NCBI RefSeq assembly: GCF_008041835.1
Contig: NZ_VRYE01000016.1
Location: forward strand, 1 to 46,800
Source of the DNA: Ectopseudomonas mendocina
Lineage (GTDB): Bacteria > Pseudomonadota > Gammaproteobacteria > Pseudomonadales > Pseudomonadaceae
Length of the DNA: 46,800 nt
Direction: 5' to 3'
The notes beneath the pieces were generated by a model that was not told where the DNA came from, ran no database searches, and was given only the letters and a program-made list of their open reading frames with translations. Both the position numbers and the translations under genes were made by a program. Of this stretch, positions 37,632 through 45,783 are shown in pieces (within the stretch, counting starts at the first letter, position 1; each line of letters opens with the position of its first letter).

Positions 37632-38313
37632 ATCGGGTAGGAGGCGGGGTCACCCCGCCGTCCTCCCACACCACCGTACATACGGTTCCGTATACGGCGG
37701 TTCCTGCCTACTGACAGACTGCATCAGCGAGCTTGGTTCCGTTGATGTGTCGCCTGCGGTAGCTAAGCGCCCAGACCGGCCCTCGGAGTTTCCGACTCCT
37801 ACCTCCTGATGGTCTCGACCACCGCTGTTCACGGCGTTTCTGCTTTACGCTCCAACAGAGAGCACACCTGACTATCCACTCATGGCAGGTTCAGCCCTTC
37901 ATCGCTCCGGTTCCGAGCAACTACTACGGCCTCTGCTGACTTCTGTTCGCCCATCCCGCCACCTCTCGGTGCCGGTAGCACGTGGCAGGCCAAACAGATC
38001 TCCCAGGGTAATTCGCGCGACCTTCCTGCTTATGCCTGTCGGATTTACGTCGTAGCGTTCCGTGCAAGTATCGGGCTTTGGCAATCGTTGCTACCTCACC
38101 CCGCTACGCCGCCTCTATCCGCTTCCTGTTCGTCAGGCCAGCATTTTGCCTCGGGCTTCCTTCAGATTCGCAGTCGCCCGCGACACCCTTGCCTCTGGCT
38201 AACACTTCCCCTTGCCGGGTGTGTAGAGGACTTTCACCTCCAAGTCGTCCAGTCCACCACCACTGTGAACCGAACAGCGCCAGTCACGGCGCTACGCGCC
38301 ATGCCTGGCGCAC
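37632..38313 (-). mobile_element. group IIC intron lacking its reverse transcriptase gene
   Basis: On the minus strand the 682-nt element starts GTGCGCCAGGCATGG and contains domain I landmarks (AGTGTTAGCC, GCAAGGGTGTC, GAATCTGAAGGAAGCC, AACAGAAGTCAGCAGAGG) in the order known from the Oceanobacillus iheyensis IIC intron. Domain V lies at 37671-37703 (GAACCGCCGTATACGG, TACGGTGG). A domain VI-like arm with GGCGGGGTGACCCCGCC follows, and the element ends TCCTACCCGAT. No maturase frame remains; domain IV holds only short residue. The ribozyme core looks intact, so splicing in trans with a maturase from elsewhere is conceivable. It begins 5 nt from a terminator hairpin, the usual IIC target. Confidence 0.85.
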
Positions 38314-38318
38314 AACGA

Positions 38319-38342
38319 CAAAGCCCTCTTTCGAGGGCTTTG
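38319..38342. terminator. terminator hairpin serving as intron 5' exon
   Basis: CAAAGCCCTC / GAGGGCTTTG forms a 10-bp stem with a 4-nt loop. On the plus strand it may be the displaced terminator of the RND operon. On the minus strand it is the target next to which the group IIC intron sits. Confidence 0.75.
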
Positions 38343-38385
38343 CTTTCCGCTCGCCTCACCTCGGCCAACGGAAGAAGAATACCGA

Positions 38386-38436
38386 GCTAACGAAGTGTAT
38401 GGGGTCGGCATCCTGCCTGTTGGCCACTTCGTTAGC
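38386..38436. repeat. perfect 12-bp inverted repeat with 27-nt spacer
   Basis: GCTAACGAAGTG and CACTTCGTTAGC are exact reverse complements. The spacer includes a small GGC-ATCCT-GCC stem. The outer GCTAAC / GTTAGC resembles the core boxes of integron attC sites, but the perfect pairing without extrahelical bases is not typical. Function unknown. The rest of 38343-38655 shows no gene. Confidence 0.7.
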
Positions 38437-38615
38437 CCGGTAGCCCGAGAGTAGTCCAGGCGCTGGCGCTGTGCCAAGCCCGACATTCAGATTTAGCGCT
38501 TGTTAACACTGGTACCTTGCCAACACCCAGCCAAGGCGCCACAGCCAGACCAACCATCGGTTCGTGGCACCGCAGCCAACCACTTGATAGCACACGAAAA
38601 AAATTCAAAATAAGC

Positions 38616-38644
38616 TTCGCCAAAGCCGATTCTGCTGTTATCAT
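38616..38644 (+). promoter_or_regulatory. probable promoter of tRNA-Ser
   Basis: TTCGCC and TATCAT are separated by 17 nt, with the -10 box 11 nt before the tRNA. The -35 is weak. Confidence 0.45.
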
Positions 38645-38655
38645 GCGCGCCGCTT

Positions 38656-38745
38656 GGGAAGATGCCGGAGTGGTCGAACGGGACGGATTCGAAATCCGTT
38701 GTGTCAGCAATGGCACCTAGGGTTCAAATCCCTATCTTCCCGCCA
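38656..38745 (+). tRNA. tRNA-Ser, anticodon CGA
   Basis: A 90-nt class II tRNA with acceptor GGGAAGA / TCTTCCC, anticodon stem-loop ACGGATTCGAAATCCGT (CGA), a long variable arm, T-arm TAGGGTTCAAATCCCTA and encoded CCA. Confidence 0.96.
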
Positions 38746-38748
38746 TAC

Positions 38749-38786
38749 AAAAAAGCCCCGTAATTCAATGACTTACGGGGCTTTTT
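38749..38786 (+). terminator. tRNA-Ser terminator
   Basis: AGCCCCGTAA / TTACGGGGCT stem with an 8-9 nt loop, followed by a T-run. Confidence 0.9.
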
Positions 38787-38825
38787 CTTGTCTTCAGGAA
38801 AGTGAAAATTCGCGCACTACGTCCG

Positions 38826-39077
38826 CTAGTTGCAGCCCTCGACAACTCCCCCCAGATTGATCAGGACAACGGCCCGGCTTGCGCATGTAGAGGGGTTGCC
38901 GACGTTGTGGCCATGACTGGTCAGCGCGTCGAAGGTTTTCTGGCTGATGCCCTGGTTGGTGATGCAGTCCGCCAGCGCCAGTTGGCCTTTGCTCACCACC
39001 AGGCGCTCTACCTCTTCGCAGCGCTCGTCTGACCAGTAGTCACCGACGATTACCTCAACCGCTTTGCCGCCAGCGCT
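38826..39077 (-). pseudogene. 3' remnant of an unrecognised gene
   Basis: An open minus-strand frame of 83 codons with normal protein composition ([60 protein letters not shown]) ends in TAG. It has no start codon and is bounded upstream by an in-frame stop where the IS21 remnant begins. It reads as the C terminus of a gene cut off by that element. I cannot name the family. Confidence 0.5.
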
Positions 39078-39095
39078 CTAGCCTGGCCCTGCTCG

Positions 39096-39338
39096 TTGTC
39101 CGATTCCGAGCTGGAACAGCAGCTGTTCCCACCAGCGCCGGCAGTGCCCAGCGAGCAGCGTTCGACCATCGTGACCAGCCAAATGCCAGTGGACAACTGG
39201 CACGAACTGATCGGTGATCCGACTCTGGCCGACGCCATCCTCGACCGCTTGGTGCACAACGCTTATCGGATCAACCTCAAGGGTGAGTCGATGCGCAAAC
39301 AGACGAAGAAATTGACGACACCGGACACCTCAGACTAA
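39096..39338 (+). pseudogene. IS21-family istA-istB deletion remnant
   Basis: The frame joins a short IstA-like piece ([20 protein letters not shown]) directly to the C-terminal end of an IstB-like ATP-binding helper ([48 protein letters not shown]). Most of both genes is missing, so it is a dead element. The sense frame continues a few codons upstream to about 39081. Confidence 0.75.
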
Positions 39339-39370
39339 CAATGCCCCCTGCGTCGCTGCGCTCCGACTGC

Positions 39371-39390
39371 CCGGCCGGATGGCGTGGAAT
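39371..39390 (+). repeat. IS21-type terminal repeat
   Basis: CCGGCCGGATGGCGTGGAAT lies just beyond the istB remnant and resembles the GGCCGGATT-GCGTGGAAT repeats found at the ends of Pseudomonas IS21-group elements. It probably marks the right end. Confidence 0.55.
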
Positions 39391-39501
39391 CCGCGACAAC
39401 TTGCGCTAAACATCTAACCAGTCGATTGATACCGCGGAAAAACATCATTATTAACCGATGAAGACCTCAGAGAGAATGCAGGCACGTCTCTGGAGGTCGT
39501 C

Positions 39502-40269
39502 ATGCTGCCCACGCTGTTCATTTCCCACGGTTCCCCCATGCTGGCTCTGGAGCCCGGCGCCAGTGGCCCGGCGCTTAGCAAACTGGCTGCCGACATCCCC
39601 AGACCCAGCGCCATAGTGGTAGTATCGGCGCATTGGGAAAGCCAGCGCCTGTTGCTGACGGCGGGCGAGCACCCGCAGACCTGGCACGACTTCGGCGGCT
39701 TTCCAGCCGAGCTGTATGCCGTGCAGTATCCGGCCCCCGGCGCACCGAAGCTGGCCGAGGAGATCGCCCAGCAACTGAACGACGTGGGTCTGCCTGCGTA
39801 CCTCGATTCGCAGCGCCCCTTTGATCATGGTGCCTGGGTGCCGCTGTCGCTGATGTACCCAAACGCCGATATTCCCGTGCTACAGCTATCGCTGCCCAGC
39901 CACCTCGGCCCCGAGCTGCAGACCCGTATAGGCCGTGCGCTGGCCAGCCTGCGCGCACAAGACATTCTGCTGATTGGCTCGGGCAGCATCACCCACAACC
40001 TGGGCGAGCTGAACTGGCGTGCCGGCCCGGAGGTCATCACGCCCTGGGCCAAGGAATTTCGCGACTGGATGGTGGAAAAGCTCGCAGCAGACGACGAAGC
40101 GGCCTTGCACCACTACCGTCACCTGGCACCGCATGCCATGCGTAATCATCCCAGCGAAGAACATCTGCTGCCGCTGTTCTTCGCCCGTGGCGCCGGTGGC
40201 GCATTTTCCGTGGTCCACGCGGGTTTTACCTACGGCGCCCTGGGCATGGACATCTATCGCTTCGACTAG
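39502..40269 (+). CDS. DODA-type extradiol ring-opening dioxygenase (YgiD-like)
   Basis: The 255-residue class III extradiol dioxygenase homologue starts MLPTLFISHGSPMLALEPG with GGAGG upstream. Metal-ligand histidines of the family are visible in ISHGSP, VVVSAHWES, PFDHGAWVPL and GSGSITHNLGE. Relatives open catecholic rings such as DOPA. The physiological substrate here is unknown. Confidence 0.92.
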   Translation: MLPTLFISHGSPMLALEPGASGPALSKLAADIPRPSAIVVVSAHWESQRLLLTAGEHPQTWHDFGGFPAELYAVQYPAPGAPKLAEEIAQQLNDVGLPAYLDSQRPFDHGAWVPLSLMYPNADIPVLQLSLPSHLGPELQTRIGRALASLRAQDILLIGSGSITHNLGELNWRAGPEVITPWAKEFRDWMVEKLAADDEAALHHYRHLAPHAMRNHPSEEHLLPLFFARGAGGAFSVVHAGFTYGALGMDIYRFD

Positions 40270-40293
40270 ACGACAGACACGCGCCAGAAACAA

Positions 40294-40318
40294 CGAGGCC
40301 CGTCATCGACGGGCCTCG
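40294..40318. terminator. bidirectional terminator between convergent genes
   Basis: CGAGGCCCGTC / GACGGGCCTCG, an 11-bp stem with a 3-nt loop, lies between the dioxygenase and reductase stops. T-runs are weak. Confidence 0.65.
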
Positions 40319-40323
40319 CTCAT

Positions 40324-41313
40324 TCAGTCCAGCCGCACCAGGGTGCGGCCGACCATGCCACCGACCAATATCCGCTCGATAGCCGCCGGCAACTCCGCCA
40401 GGCCAATTTCCTGGCGCAGCGGCGACAGGTCGAGCTTCCACTGCAGCGAGAGCTTGTCCCACATCGACGCCTTGACCACCAGCGGCAGTTCTACCGAATC
40501 CACGCCCAGCAGGTTGACACCGCGCAGGATGAACGGTAGTACGCTGCCCTGGAAGCCGACGCCAGCAGTCAGCCCGCAACAGGCCACGCTGCCGCTGTGG
40601 CGCAGCGACTTGACCACATTGAACAGGATGTCGCCACCCACTGTGTCTACCGCTCCCGCCCAGCGTTCCTTGAGCATCGGCCGCTCACTACCTTGCTGCA
40701 GCTCTTCGCGGCTGACGATCTCGTCAGCACCGAGACCACGCAGGAAATCGCCCTGTTCGGCCTTGCCGGTCGCGGCGGCTACGCGATAACCGAGCTGTTT
40801 GAGCAGCACCACGGCGATGCTGCCAACGCCGCCCGTGGCACCGGTGACCAGCATGGTGCCGGACTCCGGCGTAACGCCGGCCTGCTCCAGCTTGTCCACG
40901 CATAGCGCGGCCGTCAGGCCGGCGGTGCCGAGAATCATCGCCTCACGCAGCGGCAAGCCTTGTGGGCGCTTGATCGCCCAGGCCGCCGGTACGCGGATGT
41001 ACTGGCCGAAACCACCGGCAGTGTTCATGCCCAGGTCGTAGCCAGTGACGATCACCTCGTCGCCCACGGCGAACTCGGCCACGGCGGACGCCTCCACCAC
41101 GCCAGCGGCGTCGATGCCCGGCGTATGCGGATACTGCTTGGTGACCCCGCGATTGCCGCTGGCCGACAGCGCATCCTTGTAGTTGAGCGAGGAATAGCGC
41201 ACGCGGATCAGCAGATCGCCTGCAGGCAGATCCTCGATCTGCCGGGCTACTACCTGGCGCCGAAAACTGCCATCGCCCCCCTCGCTGACCAGCAAAGCCT
41301 TGAATTCAGTCAT
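40324..41313 (-). CDS. YhdH/AcuI-like NADPH-dependent acrylyl-CoA reductase family protein
   Basis: The 329-residue zinc-independent medium-chain reductase begins MTEFKALLVSEGGDGSFRRQ. It has a GroES-like N-terminal part (SSLNYKDALSASGNRGVTKQ), PGIDAAGVV, and a Rossmann motif VTGATGGVGSIAVVLL. AcuI relatives reduce acryloyl-CoA to propionyl-CoA. The ATG at 41313 follows AGAAGG; an in-frame GTG one codon earlier is less likely. Confidence 0.93.
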   Translation of the reverse strand: MTEFKALLVSEGGDGSFRRQVVARQIEDLPAGDLLIRVRYSSLNYKDALSASGNRGVTKQYPHTPGIDAAGVVEASAVAEFAVGDEVIVTGYDLGMNTAGGFGQYIRVPAAWAIKRPQGLPLREAMILGTAGLTAALCVDKLEQAGVTPESGTMLVTGATGGVGSIAVVLLKQLGYRVAAATGKAEQGDFLRGLGADEIVSREELQQGSERPMLKERWAGAVDTVGGDILFNVVKSLRHSGSVACCGLTAGVGFQGSVLPFILRGVNLLGVDSVELPLVVKASMWDKLSLQWKLDLSPLRQEIGLAELPAAIERILVGGMVGRTLVRLD

Positions 41314-41349
41314 CACCTTCTCCTCTTGTCGTTGTTCGGTGGCGTGCTC

Positions 41350-42369
41350 TTACCAGAAACGTTGCTGATTGAGCCTGCTCAACCAGGTCAGAACGAAGCG
41401 ATCTGCCGCCATACTGGCCGCCAGCCCGACACGCTCCTGCAAACTCTTTTTATGAGCGAAATGCAGATGGAACAGCTCAGCCTCGACGGCGCGCTCGGCC
41501 AGGTACTGGTCGCTGGTCTTCAGTTCGTCAACCAGCAGGCGCTCTTGCGCCGCCATGCCCAGCCAGACTTCACCGGTGGCGATGGCGTCTATATCCAGCT
41601 GCGGGCGGTACCGGGCGACGAAGCCCTTGAACAGCTCGTGAGTGGTTTCCAGGTCTTCCTGGAATTTCTCCCGGCCCTTTTCGGTGTTTTCGCCGAACAC
41701 GGTCAAGGTGCGCTTGTATTCACCAGCTGTCAGCACTTCAAAGTCGATCTCGTGCTTCTTCAGCAGACGATGCACATTGGGCAACTGCGCCACCACGCCA
41801 ATGGAGCCGAGAATGGCAAAAGGCGCACTGAGAATCTTCTGGCCGATGCAGGCCATCATGTAACCGCCGCTGGCGGCCACCTTGTCCACGCACACGGTCA
41901 ACGGGATGCCGGCATCGCGGATGCGCACCAGCTGCGAGGATGCCAGACCATAGCTGTGCACCATGCCGCCACCACTTTCCAGGCGCAGCACCACCTCATC
42001 TTCCGGCTTGGCCATGGACAGCAGCGCGGTCACTTCATGGCGCAGGTTGTCGGTCGCAGAGGCCTTGATGTCACCATCGAAATCCAGCACGAACACGCGC
42101 GGTTTGCTCGACGGTGTTTTCTTCTCCTGCTTGGCGGCCTTGGCCTCGGCCTTGCGCGAAGTTTTGAGCTGGTCCTTGGACAGCACGCTCTGCTCCAGAC
42201 GCTCGCGCAGATCCTTGTAGAAATCATTGAGCTTCTGCACCTGCAGTTGCCCCCCGGCGCGCCGCCCCTTGCCGCGTGTGGCAGCGATGGTCACCAGTAC
42301 CACGACGATGGCGACCACCAGGGTCAGGGTTTTCGCCAGAAAGCTGGCGTACTCGCTAAGAAACTCCAC
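41350..42369 (-). CDS. sohB: SohB-type inner-membrane peptidase (S49 family)
   Basis: The 339-residue protein has an N-terminal membrane segment (TLTLVVAIVVVLVTIAA), a charged linker and a protease IV-like domain. LDFDGDIKASA, LRLESGGGMVHSYGLA, the serine site VAASGGYMMACI and the later lysine region AGEYKRTLTVFGEN agree with the Ser-Lys dyad of S49. The GTG at 42369 is chosen because a strong GAGGGGGG lies just upstream; the longer frame upstream is unconserved. Confidence 0.94.
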   Translation of the reverse strand: MEFLSEYASFLAKTLTLVVAIVVVLVTIAATRGKGRRAGGQLQVQKLNDFYKDLRERLEQSVLSKDQLKTSRKAEAKAAKQEKKTPSSKPRVFVLDFDGDIKASATDNLRHEVTALLSMAKPEDEVVLRLESGGGMVHSYGLASSQLVRIRDAGIPLTVCVDKVAASGGYMMACIGQKILSAPFAILGSIGVVAQLPNVHRLLKKHEIDFEVLTAGEYKRTLTVFGENTEKGREKFQEDLETTHELFKGFVARYRPQLDIDAIATGEVWLGMAAQERLLVDELKTSDQYLAERAVEAELFHLHFAHKKSLQERVGLAASMAADRFVLTWLSRLNQQRFW

Positions 42370-42567
42370 GGATCCCCCCTCGGACAATGCACCGGCGCCC
42401 AGGCGCCAAAGGCTCAAGCATAAGGCGCAGCGCCTCACCGGCCAAGCACGCCAGTGCTGTAAAATTGCCATACAGACAATTCAAACAAGCGTATGTTTTT
42501 TCGTTGACAGCCCCCGAGCTTCCCCATACCCTCGCGGAACATTCAACGTACCGGGATCGATACGGAC

Positions 42568-43266
42568 GTGGGCAGCATCTTTCTGATTCGACATGGCCAG
42601 GCCTCATTCGGTGCAGACGACTACGATGTCCTGTCTCCCGTCGGCGTACGCCAGGCCGAAGTGTTGGGCGAACATCTCGAACAGCTCGGTATCGCCTTCG
42701 ATCGTTGCGTCAGTGGCAGCCTGCGCCGCCAGCAGCATACCGCCAACGCTGCCCTGCAGCGCATGAGCCAGGCGCCAACGCTGGATATCGACGACGCCTT
42801 CAACGAATTCGATGCCGACGCGGTGATTCGCACCCTGTTGCCGGATCTGCTGCCGGAAGAGCCCGAAGCGCTGCACATCCTGCGCAATGGCGCGCAGAAC
42901 CGCGCCGAGTTCCAGCGCCTGTTCGCCAAACTGATCCAGCGCTGGATTTCCGGTGAGCATGACAAACCCGGCCTGCAAAGCTGGCAGGCTTATGTCGAGC
43001 AGGTCGAAGGCGGTTTGCAGCGCATCCTCGAACAGGCCGGCAGCAAACAGAACATTGCCGTGTTCACCTCCGGCGGCACCATCACCGCCTTGCTCCGCCT
43101 GATCACCGGCGTGCCTTCGACAAAGGCCTTCGAACTGAATTGGCAAATCGTCAATACCTCGCTCAGCCAGCTGAAATTTCGTGGCCGCGAGGTGAGTCTG
43201 GCTTCCTTCAACAGCCATGTGCATTTACAGCTGCTGAAGGCGCCGGAGCTGATCACTTACCGATAA
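42568..43266 (+). CDS. histidine phosphatase family protein
   Basis: The 232-residue protein starts at GTG (GSIFLIRHGQASFG) and has the RHG catalytic motif at residues 8-10, the second histidine in AVFTSGGT-type C-terminal context, and LRRQQHTANAALQ. It may dephosphorylate small metabolites. It heads a run with an SCP2 protein, a phosphotransferase and an SDR enzyme, suggesting lipid or acyl-CoA metabolism. Confidence 0.88.
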   Translation: MGSIFLIRHGQASFGADDYDVLSPVGVRQAEVLGEHLEQLGIAFDRCVSGSLRRQQHTANAALQRMSQAPTLDIDDAFNEFDADAVIRTLLPDLLPEEPEALHILRNGAQNRAEFQRLFAKLIQRWISGEHDKPGLQSWQAYVEQVEGGLQRILEQAGSKQNIAVFTSGGTITALLRLITGVPSTKAFELNWQIVNTSLSQLKFRGREVSLASFNSHVHLQLLKAPELITYR

Positions 43267-43323
43267 GCTCCAGCCCACTGCGGCCGCGAGGCTGCGCGAA
43301 AAAACCGATAGAAGGATAAGACC

Positions 43324-43635
43324 ATGAGTGTTGCTGACATCGCCCAAACCATGCAGTCCAAGTTCAACGCCAGCGCCGCTGCAGGCCTGGATCTGGTATT
43401 CCAATTCAACATCGAAGATGGCGAGAACTACGCGCTGATCGTCAAGGACGGCACCTGCGCCCTCGAGCAAGGCGACAACCCGAACGCCAACGTGACCCTG
43501 ATCATGGACAGCGAAACCCTCAGAGGCATCGTCAGCGGCGAAACCGACGGCATGCAGGCCTTCATGGCCGGCAAGCTGCGCGCCGAAGGCGACATGATGC
43601 TGGCGATGAAGCTGGGCGAACTGTTCCCGGTCTAA
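43324..43635 (+). CDS. SCP2 sterol-binding domain protein
   Basis: The 103-residue protein is a single SCP2 domain. YALIVKDGTCALEQGDNPNA and VTLIMDSETLRGIVSGETDG match the family, as do the terminal helices (QAFMAGKLRAEGDMMLAMKL). It probably binds fatty acyl or other hydrophobic ligands. The preceding AGAAGG is a good ribosome site and a strong terminator follows. Confidence 0.93.
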   Translation: MSVADIAQTMQSKFNASAAAGLDLVFQFNIEDGENYALIVKDGTCALEQGDNPNANVTLIMDSETLRGIVSGETDGMQAFMAGKLRAEGDMMLAMKLGELFPV

Positions 43636-43659
43636 TCGGCGAGCTGCGCGCAAGATACG

Positions 43660-43690
43660 AAAACCGGAGTCCTCGCACTCCGGTTTTTTT
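43660..43690 (+). terminator. terminator after the SCP2 gene
   Basis: AACCGGAGT / ACTCCGGTT stem with a 6-nt loop and a run of seven Ts. Confidence 0.92.
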
Positions 43691-43783
43691 GTACCTGCAA
43701 AACGCAGAACGGCGCAGTCGAAGATGACTGATCAGGCAGTTTGATCGAGGGGCAACACGCCTGCCTATAACGGCGCGTATTGC

Positions 43784-43812
43784 TTGTGACAGCCCAGGTG
43801 CAGCATTAGATT
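43784..43812 (+). promoter_or_regulatory. possible sigma-70 promoter of the phosphotransferase operon
   Basis: TTGTGA and TAGATT are separated by 17 nt, about 45 nt before the ATG. Confidence 0.4.
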
Positions 43813-43855
43813 AGCCAATTATCTAGGGCACCCATCATAAGTAGAAGGGATAAAT

Positions 43856-44923
43856 ATGGCGCTCACTGACCAATCCACCCGTATCCGCGCGGGCGAAGAG
43901 CTCGACGCTGGCGTCATCGATGCCTACCTCAAGGCCCATATCCCAGGCCTGAGCGGTGAAGCGAAGATCAGCCAGTTTCCCGGTGGTGCATCCAACCTGA
44001 CCTACCTGATCGAATACCCGCAGCAGGAGTTCGTCCTGCGCCGTCCGCCGTTCGGCCACAAGGCCAAGTCAGCGCATGACATGGGCCGCGAATACCGCAT
44101 TCTCAACCAGCTCAATGCCGGTTTCCCCTACTGCCCCAAAGCCTACGTGCATTGCACCGACGAGTCGGTGATCGGCGCCGAGTTCTATGTGATGGAGCGG
44201 GTCAAGGGCATCATCCTGCGTTCGGACATGCCCGCCGAGCTGAACTTCAGCCCCGAGCAGACCACAGCGCTGTGCAAGAGCTTCATCGACAAGCTGGTGG
44301 AGCTGCACAACGTCGATTACAACGCCTGCGGCCTGGGCGACCTGGGCAAGCCGGAGGGTTATGTCGAGCGCCAGATCAGGGGCTGGAGCGACCGCTACGA
44401 GAAGGCCCTGACCCCGGACGCGCCGACCTGGGAACCGGTCAAGGCCTGGCTCAATGACAAGATGCCGGCCGATCACCACAAGCCGGGCATCGTGCATAAC
44501 GACTACCGCTTCGACAACGTGATCCTCGACCCGAACAACCCGATGCAGATCATCGGCGTGCTCGACTGGGAGATGACCACCATCGGCGACCCACTGATGG
44601 ATCTGGGCAACACCCTGGCCTACTGGATCGAAGCCGGCGACCCGGCGCCGGTGCAACTGATGCGCCGCCAGCCGAGCAACGCGCCGGGCATGCTCACGCG
44701 CCAGCAGTTCGTCGACTATTACGCCGAAAAAGCCGGCATCACGATCAACAGTTTCGACTTCTACTACACCTACGGCCTGTTCCGCCTGGCCGGCATCGTC
44801 CAGCAGATCTACTACCGCTTCTACCACGGCCAGACCCAGGACAAGCGCTTCGCCCAGTTCATTCACATGAACAAGCTGCTGGAGCAGATGTGCCTGCAGG
44901 TCATCGGCAAATCCACTCTCTAA
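43856..44923 (+). CDS. APH/ACAD10-11-like phosphotransferase
   Basis: The 355-residue protein has a protein-kinase-like fold of the aminoglycoside phosphotransferase family. It shows a glycine-rich N-lobe (FPGGASNLTYLIE), FVLRRPPFG, the catalytic loop GIVHNDYRFDNVI and metal site GVLDWEMTTIGDP. Close relatives such as ACAD10/11 N-domains and LvaA phosphorylate hydroxyacyl-CoA. Together with the next SDR gene this suggests hydroxy-acid catabolism rather than drug resistance. AAGGGA precedes the ATG. Confidence 0.9.
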   Translation: MALTDQSTRIRAGEELDAGVIDAYLKAHIPGLSGEAKISQFPGGASNLTYLIEYPQQEFVLRRPPFGHKAKSAHDMGREYRILNQLNAGFPYCPKAYVHCTDESVIGAEFYVMERVKGIILRSDMPAELNFSPEQTTALCKSFIDKLVELHNVDYNACGLGDLGKPEGYVERQIRGWSDRYEKALTPDAPTWEPVKAWLNDKMPADHHKPGIVHNDYRFDNVILDPNNPMQIIGVLDWEMTTIGDPLMDLGNTLAYWIEAGDPAPVQLMRRQPSNAPGMLTRQQFVDYYAEKAGITINSFDFYYTYGLFRLAGIVQQIYYRFYHGQTQDKRFAQFIHMNKLLEQMCLQVIGKSTL

Positions 44924-44939
44924 CCCTGGGGTAATCACC

Positions 44940-45707
44940 ATGTCCAAGACCCAACTGTTCGACCTCGACGGCAAGATCGCCTTCGTTTCCGGCGCCAGCC
45001 GCGGCATCGGCGAGGCCATCGCCAAGCTGCTGGCCCAGCAAGGCGCCCACGTGATCGTTTCCAGCCGCAAGATCGACGGCTGCCAGGCTGTGGCCGATGC
45101 CATCACTGCAGAAGGCGGCAAAGCCACTGCCATCGCCTGTCACATCGGCGAGATGGAGCAGATCACCAACGTCTTCACGCAGATCAAGGAACAGTTCGGC
45201 CGCCTCGACATCCTGGTCAACAACGCCGCCACCAACCCGCAGTTCTGCAACGTGCTGGACACCGACCTCTCCGCCTTCCAGAAGACCGTCGATGTGAACA
45301 TTCGCGGCTACTACTTCATGTCCATCGAAGGCGGCAAGCTGATGAAGGAAAACGGCGGCGGCTCGATCATCAACGTCGCCTCGATCAATGGCGTCACCCC
45401 GGGCGAGTTCCAGGGTATCTACTCGGTGACCAAGGCCGCCGTGATCAGCATGACCAAGGTATTCGCCAAGGAATGCGCGCAGTTCGGCATCCGCTGCAAC
45501 GCCCTACTGCCGGGCCTGACCGATACCAAGTTCGCCTCGGCACTGACCAAGAACGACGCCATCCTCAAGCATGCGCTGCAGCGCATCCCGCTCAAGCGCG
45601 TGGCTGATCCGAGCGAGATGGCCGGCGCGGTGCTGTACCTGGCCAGCGAAGCCTCCAGCTACACCACTGGCGTGGCGCTGAACGTGGACGGCGGCTTCCT
45701 TTCCTGA
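44940..45707 (+). CDS. short-chain dehydrogenase/reductase
   Basis: The 255-residue classical SDR has the nucleotide motif SGASRGIGEAIA, NNAAT, a catalytic Ser/Tyr-x3-Lys (NVASINGVTPGEFQGIYSVT, continuing to K) and the C-terminal TGVALNVDGGFLS. It lies 16 bp after the phosphotransferase gene and is probably cotranscribed. The substrate is likely a hydroxyacyl-CoA or alcohol, but this is inference. Confidence 0.94.
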   Translation: MSKTQLFDLDGKIAFVSGASRGIGEAIAKLLAQQGAHVIVSSRKIDGCQAVADAITAEGGKATAIACHIGEMEQITNVFTQIKEQFGRLDILVNNAATNPQFCNVLDTDLSAFQKTVDVNIRGYYFMSIEGGKLMKENGGGSIINVASINGVTPGEFQGIYSVTKAAVISMTKVFAKECAQFGIRCNALLPGLTDTKFASALTKNDAILKHALQRIPLKRVADPSEMAGAVLYLASEASSYTTGVALNVDGGFLS

Positions 45708-45726
45708 GGCCGGATGCCATAAACGA

Positions 45727-45750
45727 CAAAGGCACCTCAGGGTGCCTTTG
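45727..45750 (+). terminator. SDR operon terminator
   Basis: CAAAGGCACC / GGTGCCTTTG 10-bp stem with a TCAG loop followed by TT. Confidence 0.85.
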
Positions 45751-45783
45751 TTATATGGCCGGTCGGCCGAACGCGGCGCAATT

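Noticed and set aside
37899..38084. 61-residue minus-strand frame inside the intron
   Set aside because: It covers ribozyme sequence upstream of where the maturase gene would lie; translated intron RNA rather than a gene.
38386..38436. Classical attC recombination site
   Set aside because: Perfect arm pairing, short length and core boxes that deviate from RYYYAAC/GTTRRRY; no integrase gene in the window.
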